64,000 nucleotides of DNA from Allolobophora icterica (GCA_963556255.1 OY744604.1:23913376-23977375); one strand, 5' to 3'; positions 1-10,990 are shown, counted from the stretch's first letter. Notes: a model not told the origin generated them from the sequence alone. Translations and numbers: made by a program.

Positions 1-260
1 GCCTTTGGCAAAAGGTACATGGCAAATACTCGCAGTAACGCTGTTTAGTAATTCAAGAAGTAGGCTAACTTTCTTCCTATGTGCTGCCAACTGGTTATAG
101 ATTAGTCAAAAGAAGTTCAAGTCATCGCTTTCAATTCATGATTCGACAAATAAAACACTTAACTCAAATGAAATAAGGTTCACAGAAAGAAAAATTTCTA
201 TTGATTAGGGCCTATCTCTATCGACATTCGTTTCTACACACTGGATAGATAAGAGTGACC
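1..260 (+). other. Remnant of the 3' side of a lost gene-family unit
   Basis: The motif TTTAGTAATTCAAGAAGTAG near position 45 also occurs near 4045, 50468, 53382 and 57397, with a variant near 35222. At 4045, 50468 and 57397 it lies in the probable 3' UTR intron of genes A, C and D. This block is therefore the tail of another family unit whose coding part is not in the window. The matching block in the second duplicon follows the broken unit E. Confidence 0.6.
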
Positions 261-261
261 A

Positions 262-970
262 CAATTAAATACTGTAATTGTAAATGTAATCTAAAATTTA
301 TAAAGCGCCACTCAATTAGGCCAGTAGCATTCCCGACAAAGGGGATAGTATTCAGGCTCTTGTGGAACTGAGGGGGGAGATACTAAAGAGCTCTAGCCGC
401 AGGTCCTGAGGAAGACGATTCCAGCTAATCGGGTCAACAAAAGCAAAACTCCTGGATTGGCCGTAGTGGTGCACAAACGGGAAGCCACCAGGAGGCTACG
501 GGAAGGGAAACCTGGCCAGTCAGTGAGGAGATCAAAGTGCAGGAAGTTATCAAATAGGGGCGGGTAGAGCCGGTAAGACATTTGCAGATGAAGGTAAGGA
601 TCTTAAACTGGATGCTTTGATAGACAGAAAGCAAGTTGAAAGAGACCCAAAGGAAAGGGCAAACCTCGGAATGCCACCTATAAGACGGGCGGCGGCCTCA
701 AGAAAGACTGAAGCTTCAAGACATTAATAGAGGAAAGGCCAATGTAAGCGGTTTTAGCAAAGACGACCCTAGTACCGATCAGAGCGTGGACCAGGATAGA
801 TATCGCATGAGGGGAAGCGACTGGCGACTTTGGCGTTCAAGAGAGCTCGTGAATAAGCTGCTATTTTGCGTCAAGCTTGTACGGAACCCTTGGTCATGGA
901 GGAACTGCAAAGTAAATGCAGAAATGGGAGAAACAGACAATTTCGAGAAGTCACATGACAAAGGTGAGGT
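262..970 (-). mobile_element. LINE 3'-end fragment (reverse transcriptase C-terminal remnant)
   Basis: Read on the minus strand, the block gives broken stretches resembling the C-terminal part of a CR1-like reverse transcriptase, followed by a tail. The tail, at the low-coordinate end, contains GTGGCGCTTTATAAA followed by a short degenerate TGTAAT-like repeat. No intact frame remains. The block is duplicated at 53600-54308. The assignment rests on the tail and on weak protein resemblance. Confidence 0.5.
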
Positions 971-1789
971 TCAATTGAGAACAAATTTCTAAGATAAGTT
1001 AGAAGCCTATTTTTTCACTAAATTCTATAATCCTACGATGAAAAAAACAATATGCATAATAGTCATCGTTGTTGTTGTTAGATGCCCAACAACGTTGACG
1101 GTCTGGATCGATAGGCGATTCGTCTAGCAACAGTTTCAGAATAATTAAGTTCGCATAATTTTATTTTCTCGTGTACATCCATTGGCAGATCTTTGCACAT
1201 TTCGACCATAATCTTCCCCTTTTTAAACGTGCCATGAAATTCGCTCCTTCTTCGCACCTGAACTTGTTTGCACTATCTATTACCTTCCCAATCGCCATTT
1301 GTCCCATTCCCGTTCACTTCTGGATCGAACTTCATTCTCTTATTATTCTCTTGGTTTTTTTCGATCATTTTTTCTTCGTATTCTAAACTTGTTCTTTTCC
1401 TCCATCTTATTTTTCTTCCATATCTTATTTTTGTTTCACTTACCTTGTTCTTCTTCTGTTTGGACCTCGAATTCAAAGATGTAAACTTTCTCTGCAAGAC
1501 CCTAGATCGCGCCTTGAATGCGTCACTGTGATGCTGAGAAATATTATGTTATAATAAATCCGAAACAGCAACGCACTTTCTCGGAATCTATCATCAACGA
1601 AAGGAAAGATGATAAAGCGACTTTTGTTGATATATGTTTGAGTTTTGAGACGATCCTAAACGGAAAGACTAAAGACCGACATCGCGATGAAACAGTCTTA
1701 GGTCTTCGATGGTCTTAGGTCCATTTCTCGTTGTCGTCAAACGTCAGGCAAAAGCAATCAGGGAATTACTTGGTTAGGGGATATGACAT

Positions 1790-2100
1790 TTTTTCCAGTC
1801 GCATTTAGATCTGTACCTTTCTCTTTTCTTTTCTTCTCTCCTCTTCACTCCTATCCTTTCCTGTCTTATCATGCCATGTCCTGTCCGTTCACTTCTGTCC
1901 TGTCCCGTCCTCTCCTCTTCTCTCCTCTCCTGCCTCTTCTCTTCTCTTCTGTCCTGTCCGGCCCTGTCTTATCCCGTCCTGTCCTGTCCTGTCCTGCTCT
2001 TCTCTTCTCTCCTCTCCTCTTCTTTTATCTCCTCTTCTCTCCTCTTCTTTTATCTCCTCTTCTTTCCTCTTCTCTTCTCTCCTGCCTATCCTCTCCTCCG
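1790..2100 (+). repeat. Polypyrimidine tract upstream of gene A
   Basis: About 300 bases of almost pure C and T (TCCTC, TCTCC and CTGTCC units) end some 680 bases before the start codon of gene A. Related tracts lie upstream of genes B, C and D and in remnant unit E. Long reading frames here, such as leucine/serine-rich ones, are products of the repeat and not genes. Confidence 0.85.
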
Positions 2101-2686
2101 TCTGGCCAAAAACTTGCAAGCACGCGGAATTGAAGAGCAGGTATAATTAATTAGAAAACAATATATTTCGCTGTCTCTCGTTTTTGGCAGAGCGTTTAAT
2201 TCTTATCGCCAATTGTATTGGAAAACTGTCATTGTTAGTTACAACCTAAACGCCATCTGTGAAATTCAAAGTAGTTCATCAAACGATCTATCTGTTGCGA
2301 GAATCGATTTACAAAACACAATTATTTTTTACATCATATGTCATTTGAGAAATGTTCGAGTGCCAACTGGCCTGAAATTGTATAATTCATGGTCTGTAAA
2401 ATAAGACATTCATGAAGTTAGATAACTCATCGGCACAAAGTCACTGACATTAAAACATGCACGTAATAGCTTGTTGCTAAACAGTCAGAGTGGCTTTTTC
2501 TATTAGTCAGAGTACAGGCCACAACACTGTGTTTTATCATCAGATACGCCCAGTTTAAATGGTGGTATGCTCTAATTTTTAGAGTGCATGCATGTGGTGA
2601 CAGTACTGTAATTTATCTCTGATATTGCATCAGCCGAAACGGTTTAGACTAAATTAGGCCGGGAACGGAAGCTCGATTCAAAGCGC

Positions 2687-2695
2687 ATATTAAAA
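2687..2695 (+). promoter_or_regulatory. Probable core promoter of gene A (weak TATA-like site)
   Basis: ATATTAAAA lies 91 bases before the start codon. Genes B and C carry a consensus TATAAAAG in the matching place, 103 bases before their start codons. Downstream sequence (AAGCAAGAGGTAATCGGCG) is conserved in all four genes and is a plausible transcription start region. The site in A and D departs from the TATA consensus. Confidence 0.55.
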
Positions 2696-2777
2696 CTCCT
2701 AGAAGCAAGAGGTAATCGGCGTTGACTGAATTCCACACAACATTCGCTTCTGAAGAGGATTTGCTGAATCCTACACG

Positions 2778-3469
2778 ATGAAGCTCTTGGTTATCCTGCT
2801 GGTTGTCGGATTAGTGATTGGTAAGAGATTAAAAATTGTAAAATATACTTTTTATGAAGTTTTCACAGCGAAATTTGTTAACAACCCTCTTTTAACTGAA
2901 TCTTGCTATCGATATAGAATATGGTAAGGCCATTGCTCATTTTAAGTGTGTAATACTGAGGTGACGGGATTTCTTATTCTGTGAGCTCTAGTTCGAAGAA
3001 GTCGTCGATAGTCATGTGAAACCGACACAACCGGTATAAGCTTACCTAATGGCAATAGAGTTATGTGTTATTGTATTCTAAATTGAAAACACGTATAAAT
3101 GAAAGCCATTCCTTAGAGTTGGATCCTTTAGTTTAAGTCCACAGACAATTTAACTCTAAAGTCAAGTGAAGAGATGAAAAAGCAATGCAGCAACAGATGT
3201 TGAGGATTCTACCTCGTTTTATTACTTTAATGTGGTTTTCATTTCAAGCAACCTGCCTCGCAAGAGAAAACGAGGAGCGTTCGAAAAAGCGTTCGAAAGG
3301 GAGACCCGAACATCCTAATGAGTCGAATGATGATTACGAGAAATGTTACAGTAAATGCAAGGCGGAAGCCCCAAAGAAAAGGGATGCGAGAAAGAAAAGC
3401 AACTTTCCAGGAGCCTGCATGGACAAGTGCCTGAAGAAAGGAGGCAGCACAGTCAACAAGCCCAAGTAA
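2778..3469 (+). CDS. Small secreted CX3C...CX3C peptide, gene A (two coding exons)
   Basis: I do not recognise this family. Exon 1 (2778-2820, 43 bases) encodes MKLLVILLVVGLVI, a signal-peptide core, and ends at a clear donor (GTAAGA). Exon 2 starts at 3249 after TTTCATTTCAAG; the phase-1 join gives an alanine codon and keeps the frame to a TAA at 3467-3469. The predicted product is 87 residues. Cleavage is likely after the Thr-Cys-Leu-Ala stretch near residue 19, leaving a mature chain of about 68 residues. By my count it has 21 Lys/Arg against 11 Asp/Glu. Its four cysteines form CYSKC and CMDKC pairs 19 residues apart, a spacing that fits a two-disulphide helical hairpin. The same exon structure is seen in genes B, C and D. 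The role is unknown; host defence, signalling or venom-like use are all guesses. Confidence 0.8.
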
Positions 3470-3717
3470 TCAGGTAAAACAAGCACACCTGCGTCTTCGT
3501 CTATTATTACACAACTTATGGTAAATATATATATATATGCTGTAATGGTGCTCATAAGACGTCTATTGAAATGCACTGACAAAATTGTCGGTGAGAAGAT
3601 CAGACAGTGAGGGAAAACCCTGGCCAGTGGCCACCCACTTTTATGTGCCAAGGCTATGAATGGGAAGTCGCTAACTCCTCATAATTATGTGTGGCTTCCT
3701 CCCGGAGTTACTCTAAC

Positions 3718-3943
3718 CAGTGGAGTCACTAGGGCCGGTGTCACCCGGTGCGGTAAGTCACGGTGTCACCCTTAAAAATGTGATGACTTTTTTTAGGAAT
3801 TCATCTCCCAAAAAATGTGATGACCTTTTTCAGGAATTCCACATCTTGCAAAATTTCATCATTTTCTCCTGTTGGGTGTCACCCCCTCTGAGGGTGTCAC
3901 CCGGTGCGGTCCACACCCCCGCACCCCCCTCGTGACGCCACTG
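3718..3943. mobile_element. Short non-autonomous hAT-type element
   Basis: The ends are CAGTGGAGTCACTAGGG and, read inverted, CAGTGGCGTCACGAGGG. The flanking octamers are ACTCTAAC and ACTCTAAT (7 of 8 match), which fits the 8-bp target duplication of hAT transposons. It has no coding capacity. It sits in the probable 3' UTR intron of gene A and is also present in copy D (57072-57297), so it predates that duplication. Confidence 0.8.
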
Positions 3944-4699
3944 ACTCTAATATACAGCTCTTCTTCTTAATAAATGGTGAAACCAAACATTTGAGTAGCG
4001 CAAAACAAAACGGATGTCGCAGAGACTTGAAGTAAAGTTGTTTAGTAATTCAAGAAGTAGGCTAAACTTCTTAATATCTGCTTCCAAACGGTTTTAGATT
4101 AACAAAAGCAGTTCAAGTCATCGCCTTTAATTTATGACTCGACAAATAAAAAAACCTAACTTATCTGAAATAAGTTTCACAGACAGAAAAATTCTCCTCG
4201 ACTATTACTATCGACGCTCTTTTCTTTACACGTCCATCCATACTGCAGCCAACAACTGAATATACTGTGAATTAGTGAGTTTCCATTTTTGCGACACGAT
4301 ACAAGAGAATATGTTAACTGTAGAGGCCCAGTTAAATAGTTTGCATGAGGAGAAAGGTCACAGCTGGAAAGGCCAAGATTGGTGTAGAACAATAAAGAAT
4401 AGGGTAGACTGCAGGAAGGTAGGTAGTTTACCTACTGTAGAATTTTAAGATGGGTACGAAAAGAATACACTATGGAATCGGGCATTTACAATGGAATATG
4501 ATAAGGTAATACTCGAGGAAATTGGATTGCTTATGATAGGACACAATGAATTACAATTTTATATCATTGATAGGCCAAATGTTTTGTCTCTGTTTAATGC
4601 TTATGATTGTTCTTAACATGTTAAATGTGTACTGCATGTAAAATCTTAATGAGATATCTTGCGTAATTCATTTATAACTGCTTACTTTTTTTTTCCAAG

Positions 4700-4905
4700 A
4701 TGAAAAAGAAAAGGAAAAGTTGAAGAAAAGAGTTTGAAAGAAAGAACTTTCTTAGAAATAAAATGACCTACTTTCTCTAGTTGGTGCGTCCCATAGTCTG
4801 TTTCCGAAAATAAATAAGTATCGTTGCTTGAGTCACGAAAACTGATATTCGGGTGCAATTGCGCCATTTGTTGAATAAATAAAGAATCAACCTGATTACT
4901 GTTCA
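4700..4905 (+). other. Probable 3' UTR exon of gene A
   Basis: Exon 2 of gene A runs four bases past its stop codon to CAG|GTAAAAC, a good splice donor (3474). About 1.2 kb on, a pyrimidine run ending in CCAAG (4699) precedes an A-rich block with AATAAA at 4757, 4874 and 4878. The same arrangement is seen at 28112 (B), 51607 (C) and 58054 (D). The block has no conserved reading frame. This is inferred from conservation; a transcript is needed to prove it. Confidence 0.55.
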
Positions 4906-5174
4906 ACTGATTTCTATGTAGAATTACATGCGAATGTAGATTTTATTGCACGGACTGAGTCGCTTGAAACAGTGTATGAGAAAACACTGACAAAGTCGAG
5001 AAGTTAATATCCGAGAAATGCGTTCAGAAGTCAAGTAGCCTAGTCATAATTAGGGTCAAACTGAATTATATGTACATTTGTATTTCTTGTTCATATGAAG
5101 GAAATGCTATGTAATTTTAACTAAGATATGCTCCTAAACACCGCAAAGTTTGACTGCTGTGAAAGCTAATGTCT

Positions 5175-5262
5175 TTGTCTAGATCAATCAATCAGTCCAT
5201 CGGTCGATCAATCAATCAATCAATCAATCAGTCGTTCAATCGATTGATCAATCAATCAATGA
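5175..5262. repeat. ATCA-type microsatellite
   Basis: Imperfect repeats of ATCA, TCGATC and CAGT fill this stretch. A shorter version is at 58567-58615 in the paired duplicon. Confidence 0.9.
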
Positions 5263-5835
5263 ATTTACATCTTTATTAGCGACTTTGTGTTGCAATGAGT
5301 CTGTAGCATTAAGAAGACATAGGCACATTAAATTGTTTCCTTTTATACAAGCCACCCACAGGTTTTCCACGCCAAATTAAAGAAACAATTTTTCAAGAAT
5401 TCCTAGCAGAATCCATTCAATACTCTTCCTTCCAAGCTTTCTCGTCCTCAACGAACCCGAATTGCTTCCTGCTTCTGGTGTCTCTGACGAGCGGATCTCA
5501 AAGGAATCTCTGGACAAGAATGCTGACAAGACGCAAAGCTAGCGAATAAGGTGGTGCTCTGAGCGTAGTTTAAAGGTAGCGTTTATGAAATTTGGAGTTC
5601 AAGATTACGATTACGAATAAGTCAATTCAATACCAAAGCCCAAAGTAAACTGGGATATTAACGAATAAGTCAATAACGCAGCTTGTTTCGATCAGAAAGC
5701 TCAGACCGACGTTTTCGGTTTTAACCTTGCCAGCAAATTTTTTTTTATCCTGCCAGTAGACGCATTTTACAATAGCTGCCTGAACGTTAACTTTCGCGCT
5801 GACAACAGCTCTTACCGTAGGTTAGGCGTTGAGTT

Positions 5836-6420
5836 TCTCAACTAAGTTAAGGCGTAGCTTCGAATGCTAACGGTTTTAAAGTGTATCGTTTGCACTGATA
5901 CAGAAGCTAGGAAACAATATCGAAGGGGGTTCTCCAATTTGGATTTGGTCGCCGAGTACGAGGTCAGGTTTGAAAAGTTGAGCGTTTGTGTATTTTGTAA
6001 TTTATTTGGGGGATGAACCCGTAACCCCCTTTCCAAAAAAAGAAATGCCCAGGCATTAATAACTTGACTTTTGAAGGGTAACTACATATAGTACGCAGAT
6101 TACTGTAGGAGTTGGCAATATCAGACATCGGCCAAATCAAGACATGCAGGCAGTAATTGTCTATCGAGATTGCAAAGTGTTACTTTCTGACACACTGAAC
6201 ATTAATTGTAACATCATGCTGATTCTACTTTTAGGAGAACTGATGATCAGCGAAATGAACAGAGCTACAACATAGGCCTACGGCCGCTAGGGGTGAGAAA
6301 TGAGAATGCAGAGGGTTTCTGCATGATTCACCCACATTTTGGGCGCCATTGATTGATACTCATAGCATTGGACACCGTCGCGATAGACATTACTAATTAC
6401 AAATTACAGAACAAGAAGAG
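5836..6420. other. No gene recognised
   Basis: I see no convincing coding frame, repeat or RNA here. Short frames are not supported by any domain or by the duplicated copy, which has diverged by this point. A TAGGCCTA palindrome lies at about 6272. Confidence 0.5.
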
Positions 6421-6424
6421 AAGG

Positions 6425-6622
6425 AAGAACGAAGGGATGTGTCATGCAGGTTCTGTAAGAGAGTTTGAAACGCAGTCCTGTATTCTGGAGTACACAACTT
6501 ATATTCGAATCATTGTACAATTATGGAGGCAATATCAGGTACACCATTGCTGTAGTAGAGGCTGGTCATAATGATGTAATGGCTTTAGAACCCAGACGAG
6601 TTCCGATTAATTATAACGATGC
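6425..6622. repeat. Dispersed repeat shared with 8524-8622 and 8777-8857
   Basis: Two parts of this block recur near 8.5 kb. The first contains TGTATTCTGGAGTACACAAC and the second contains GTAGTAGAGGCTGGTCATAA. In the second locus they are split by the right arm of a foldback element. The family is unknown to me. Confidence 0.65.
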
Positions 6623-6624
6623 GG

Positions 6625-6765
6625 GAACCCCGTTGGTTAGAGGGCTCTTTCTGTAACGCGGAGAGTAGCGGTTCGAGCCTCGCTAGAGGCAGCTACTGTG
6701 TGTAAGGACCTTGGGCAAGTACTTCACTTAGAGTTGCTCTGCGCCATCGATGTTCTTTCGTATTG
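6625..6765 (+). mobile_element. tRNA-derived SINE
   Basis: A box-A-like TGGTTAGAGGG at 6634 and a box-B GGTTCGAGCCT at 6670-6680 are 36 bases apart, as in an RNA polymerase III promoter. They are followed by CTTGGGCAAGTACTT and a CGCCATCGATG segment. The same B box and body recur near 12362 and 44447. No foldable tRNA with a proper acceptor stem is seen, so this is a SINE and not a tRNA gene. Confidence 0.65.
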
Positions 6766-7209
6766 TCGTGTACACTTCTGAACTTTGGAAGGATGGCAAT
6801 GTTAAATACATTTGTATTGTTTTGTTTAAGCCAATAATTTTAAAAGGCATGCTTGCAACAATTGATCAAAGTCTAGATGCAATATTCCTTTATTATTCAT
6901 TTACGAGAACGTCCGAAAGGGTTAAACACAGCTTCTAATTTAGAAGATGAGCGAATTTCCACTGAAGTTGCATGGGCAGATTCAACTTCGGAGAAGGACA
7001 ATTTTCCGCCACCCAGTCGTTGCAGTAGCTTCCGTTGACGGTTTAAAAAAGACACACCGTGTAGATTTTATCAACTATTAGAAGTGGTGCACAATTTTTG
7101 TATTTCTCCACATTGGTTACTTGTTCGCAGCCCCTCACAAAGGACATCGGTTTGCAATCTTAAAAATATCGCAAATTAACATTGTGTTTTTTTTAACACT
7201 GCGGTAGAG

Positions 7210-7477
7210 CAGGGCTTTTTTTCAGCCGGAACGATCCGGTACGGCGTTCCGGCACCTTTTTCAGTTCCTAAAAAATAATTTATTTATTTTAATAATTAAA
7301 ACACTAATTTAGTTATTTTAATTTAATTTTAGTGTTTTTGAACTGTTTTCAGTGTTTATTGAGACCCCTTCCAACCCCCAATCCCGTTTTTCTCGTGATT
7401 TTAGCCCGCCCATAATTGTTGCGTTCCGGCACCTATTGTTCCGTTCCGGAACCTTTTTTTCTAGAAAAAAAGCACTG
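7210..7477. mobile_element. Short non-autonomous hAT-type element
   Basis: The ends are CAGGGCTTTTTTTC and, inverted, CAGTGCTTTTTTTC. They are flanked by perfect 8-bp direct repeats CGGTAGAG at 7202-7209 and 7478-7485. The inner arms carry GTTCCGG motifs. There is no coding capacity. Termini and target duplication fit the hAT superfamily. Confidence 0.85.
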
Positions 7478-7529
7478 CGGTAGAGTATACAGAGTAAAGA
7501 GAAAGAGAGCTAGGAACCTGTCTGTGACA

Positions 7530-7625
7530 TTTTCTCTGTGAATATGCATAATGAATGAATTAATTAATTAATGAATTAATGAATGAATGAATTAATTAAT
7601 TAATTAATTAATCAATCAATGAGCG
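7530..7625. repeat. AATT/AATG-type microsatellite
   Basis: Imperfect tandem repeats of TTAA, AATG and ATCA units lie just before a remnant of the peptide-gene 3' region. Confidence 0.85.
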
Positions 7626-8000
7626 AATGGACGGTGAGGAAGAGATCTGGTCACGCGCTGTTTTGTGCCGAGGATACGAGAGGAAGTAGGACCTGGCTAA
7701 CGCTTCATATTCGTGACGGACTCTCTGTGTCACCCTAAGACGATGCTCTTCTTTTTCATAAATAAACCAGGGACGGGAGGGTTTCCATACTTTATGACAC
7801 GATGCAATAGGGCTAATTCGACAGAAAACTGATTAGCCTATACCATTGGTAGGAACATTGCCAAAAACTGAATAGCATGTAGAGTTAGTTTTTATTGCAA
7901 CAAAAATAATAAAGAAACTTAGGCCTACTTTCGTCAGTCACAATATTGTGAAGAGTTAAACTTTTTATTGTAATATCAACTAACACTAACTGAAATGATC
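7620..8000 (+). other. Remnant of the 3' flank of a peptide-gene unit
   Basis: The stretch with GTTTTGTGCCGAGGATA and ACCCTAAGACGATGCTCTTCTT matches 35030-35150 in unit F and 50290-50400 in unit C. A later part with GTCAGTCACAATATTGTGAAG matches 38265-38330. No coding exon is attached. Confidence 0.6.
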
Positions 8001-8297
8001 AGACAACATTGATAATACAAACCCTGACAATGTCTCCAAAGTAAGCAATCGGTTCTCTATTAATTATTGTAGTCAGTCACAATAGTGTGAGGAGCATCAC
8101 CATTCCTCACATATTATGTCTTCTTCTTTCATGGCTGAACCCCAAATTCAATATGGCAATGCTGGAGTTCTGTGCTGTGTTGTTCCTGCTGTAGCTTGCT
8201 TGTAGTTGGATAGACAAATCCAATAACGTAGACTAAAATAGAAGATAGGGTAGGATGGGATATTTCTAATAAGATATAAAGGTTGTAACTACGTGTA

Positions 8298-8776
8298 ACC
8301 GGTTACAAGTTATTTATATAGCTCAATTATTAATAATATTGGTTCTCCAAAGGTGGTATTTTGTTGAGGGCGATTTAAGTTTGTGAGTCAGCCGATGTGG
8401 CCCTATGGCAAGACAGACCAGGAACTGATGGAATATTCCGATGGTGGGGGTTATTGCCTGCTTGCAGTATATTTTTTAGAAATCGAAGCACACCTAAAGT
8501 GACCTAATTGTCGGAGATGTGTTAATCAGGTTATGTAAGAGAGTTCGAAACAAGGTTCTGTATTCTGGAGTGCACAACTCATAGTGTTAGTCAAAACACT
8601 GTACAATTAGGGAGGCAAACTCTCTTACAGAACCCGCTGTCTCTTGCCATATGGTCACATCGACGGACTCGCCAACTTAAATCGACCGCTAGTTGGCACT
8701 CTATCTCAACAAAATACCACCTTAGGAAAACCAAATAATATTAATAATGGAGCAATATAAATCACTTGTAACCGGT
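8298..8776. mobile_element. Foldback (palindromic) element
   Basis: The ends are ACCGGTTACAAG (8298) and CTTGTAACCGGT (to 8776). The arms continue as imperfect inverted copies for more than 100 bases, with matching segments such as GGTGGTATTTTGTTGAG and its complement. The central part (8524-8622) is a copy of the dispersed repeat at 6425. There are no open frames. The superfamily is not clear. Confidence 0.7.
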
Positions 8777-8878
8777 GCACCATTGCAGTAGTAGAGGCTG
8801 GTCATAATGATGTAGTGGCTACAGAACCCAGACGAGTACCGATTTACTATAAGGATTCCTGATAAAATCCCATCACAC

Positions 8879-10160
8879 TGCAGCTCAGGAGGAAGCCCAT
8901 TCCAAAGTTTGGGTCCAACCACGGAGAAAGCACGCTCCGGCATTGTGGCAGTGCTCGCGAAAGGAACAGAGTGGTCACAGCGGGTGGCAGAGCGAAGAGA
9001 GCGGTTACCAGGTGCAACAGAGGCTCGAGAACGGAGCTCTCGCAGATAAGAGGATGCACGGCCAAGCTGATATTGCCAGACAATGGAGGCAACCCGTTAG
9101 ATAATGAGTTGCGACAGTGGTAAGCAGTGGAGGACATCTCGCATATATTCAGAGACATGGCCAAATTTAGGATTGCGCCCGACCAAGCGCGCAGCAGAAC
9201 GCAATACGCGTTCGAGGCAGTTCAGTCGAGTGAGGAGAATCCCAAAATAATAGAGGGCGCAGCAGTCAAGCCAACAGGTAATTAACGCATGAACGAGAGT
9301 AGAAGCAAATTGGGGAAGGTGAAGAGAGCGGAAAACCACGCAAAGCTGTCGCAGCTGAAAGTAGCAAGCGCGGCTCAGTGAGTTCTGAATCCAAGAAGAC
9401 GTCAAGAAAAATGCAATATGCTGGAACTCAGAGGTAGGACAAGAGTCATCAATCTTAGCATGGTGCGCAGAGGTATCCAGCCACAATATATTGAGTCTTA
9501 GAGGGATTCAAGCGAAGACGGTTGGATAACATCCAGGCAGTCAAGGAGTCTGTTGAGTGGCACATGAAGCGTACAGAAGCAGCGGCGTCAGAGGGAAGGC
9601 ATAGGGTGTAAGTCTGTATGTCGTCAGCATATAACTGATTGGACAAAGAGCAGATGGCAAGAAGACGACTGAGATCAGTTGAAGGTAATATAGAGGAGGG
9701 TGCCCAAGACGGATCCATGGGGGAGGCCAAAACGGACTGGGGTCCAGAGGACCTTCGTAGAACCGTAATCAACCAAAGAGGAGCGGTCACCAAGGTAGGA
9801 AGCCAGCAACTCAGCTGGCTTTTCAGATAGACCAAAGGGTATAGATAAACGATTGAGTAGGATGGCATGGTCGACCTAGTCAAAGGCAGCGCTGACATCG
9901 AAGAGTGCAAGAAATGAGAGCTGGGAGCGACAATGGCGCTATAGAAATCACAGAGAAGGCGAAGGAGAAGGATTTCCGTAGAGTGACCTTTGCAGTAGCC
10001 ACATTGATAGACAGGAAGTAAGTTATTGGCGTCAAGGCTAGCGAATAATTGCTGAGCGACTAAATTTTCGATGACTTTTGAAATAAATGTGTGCAGGGTC
10101 CGAAGAGACCGGCGCGCTTGAGAATAGGAGTGACGATCGATCTCTTCTGCGAAGCTGGAA
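8879..10160 (-). pseudogene. Broken CR1-like LINE reverse transcriptase
   Basis: Minus-strand frames carry reverse-transcriptase signatures in proper order: a KRSIVTPI start, a GHSTEILLLRLL segment, the catalytic YADD followed by IQTY, then NRLRLNPSKTQY, and finally GPKLWNGLPPELQ near the low-coordinate end. The parts are in different frames with several shifts and stops, so no protein is made. The family matches the LINEs at 29230-31409 and 52060-52790. The region between 24-base direct repeats (8855-8878 and 10871-10894) includes this LINE. Its 3' tail is missing at 8879. Confidence 0.8.
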
Positions 10161-10320
10161 GCGTACTGTATAGAATCGAGAATGTGTGAATGAATGTACG
10201 ATTGAGCGAATGAACGAATAAACGAATGTTTTTTTACTGAACCGATGCACGACTAAGACTGGAAGATCTTCGAGATGTACCTGTAAAGCGCTATATAAAC
10301 ATTAAGATAAAATAAACAAT
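10160..10320 (+). mobile_element. LINE/SINE 3' tail
   Basis: GCGCTATATAAA at 10288-10299 is followed by an A-rich end. The same 12-mer occurs in the tails at 12215, 31223 and 52744. A short ACGAATGA-type repeat lies upstream. No coding frame is evident. Confidence 0.4.
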
Positions 10321-10990
10321 CATCTAATAAGGAGCCTTAATATGTGTCCGAATTCTAGCCTCTCGTGCAAATTTAGAGAGAATTGTCAATATTCAATTTC
10401 CATATTGAAGACTTCTAACTTGGGTCGTAAGCTTTCAGCGTGCCGCAGGAGTCACTGTCATTCCGGCAAGTTTCGAACTTCTTCGCCCCACTGCAGATTT
10501 CGATTCCGTCGATATAAGTCACGCCAGACCAACACTGAAGACCATTGGCCACAAGTAGAACTGAAACACATCGTCATTGAATTATCGGATAATATGATCA
10601 TTGCTGACTTCCTCTCAGGGTTCTGATAATCAAACGTGTTTTTTTAAAATCAGAACCTACAATGCCTTTCGCAGGAGAACAAGATTTCACTTCGCTACAG
10701 TGTACATGCGAGAACGTTCGCACAATACAAGGATCCTCGATGAACGAAGATAAAATATTTTACCTCTTGTCATCTGTCATATAGTGTAACGAACATCTAT
10801 TCCTATCTCAAGACAAGCAGGGTTCCTCACATCTCTCTCATCTCCTCACCTCTCATTAACTCTCGTCGCAATTCCTGATAAAATCCCATCACACCTTAAC
10901 ATCTACATCATATCAGCAGCGACACCTTCACCTTCTTCAGATGTGCCATCCTAGTCGTGTTAGCTCCTTTGTGAGATACTTTAAAAGGCG
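10320..10990. other. No gene recognised
   Basis: No domain-bearing frame was found. The 94-residue frame at 10342-10626 has no recognisable feature. A 24-base direct repeat of 8855-8878 lies at 10871-10894. Confidence 0.4.

Larger units (their letters stand above)
1..5835 (+). repeat. Segmental duplication, copy A (pairs with 53339-59203)
   Basis: This block aligns base for base with 53339 to about 59203 in the same orientation, with only scattered substitutions and small indels visible by eye. Both copies carry, in order, 3'-side debris of an older gene unit, a LINE fragment, a conserved upstream region, a two-exon secreted-peptide gene, a 226-bp hAT-type insertion and a probable 3' UTR exon. 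Similarity fades near 5835, where copy D runs into a piggyBac-like end. The left edge may lie outside the window. Confidence 0.93.

Noticed and set aside
1783..2146. Leu/Ser/Pro-rich frames with apparent hydrophobic segments
   Set aside because: They are read from the polypyrimidine tract, differ in frame and length between near-identical copies, and have no domain.
3185..3248. An upstream ATG in frame with exon 2 of gene A gives an alternative hydrophobic leader
   Set aside because: The frame is not kept in gene C or D, the bases lie in the 3' end of the intron next to the acceptor, and exon 1 gives a much better conserved signal peptide.
3346..3651. Minus-strand frame of 101 codons across gene A exon 2
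   Set aside because: It is an antisense shadow of the coding exon; codon constraint and splice signals support the plus strand.
6625..6765. tRNA gene
   Set aside because: A and B boxes are present but no full cloverleaf or acceptor stem can be drawn, and related copies share a non-tRNA body; it is a SINE.
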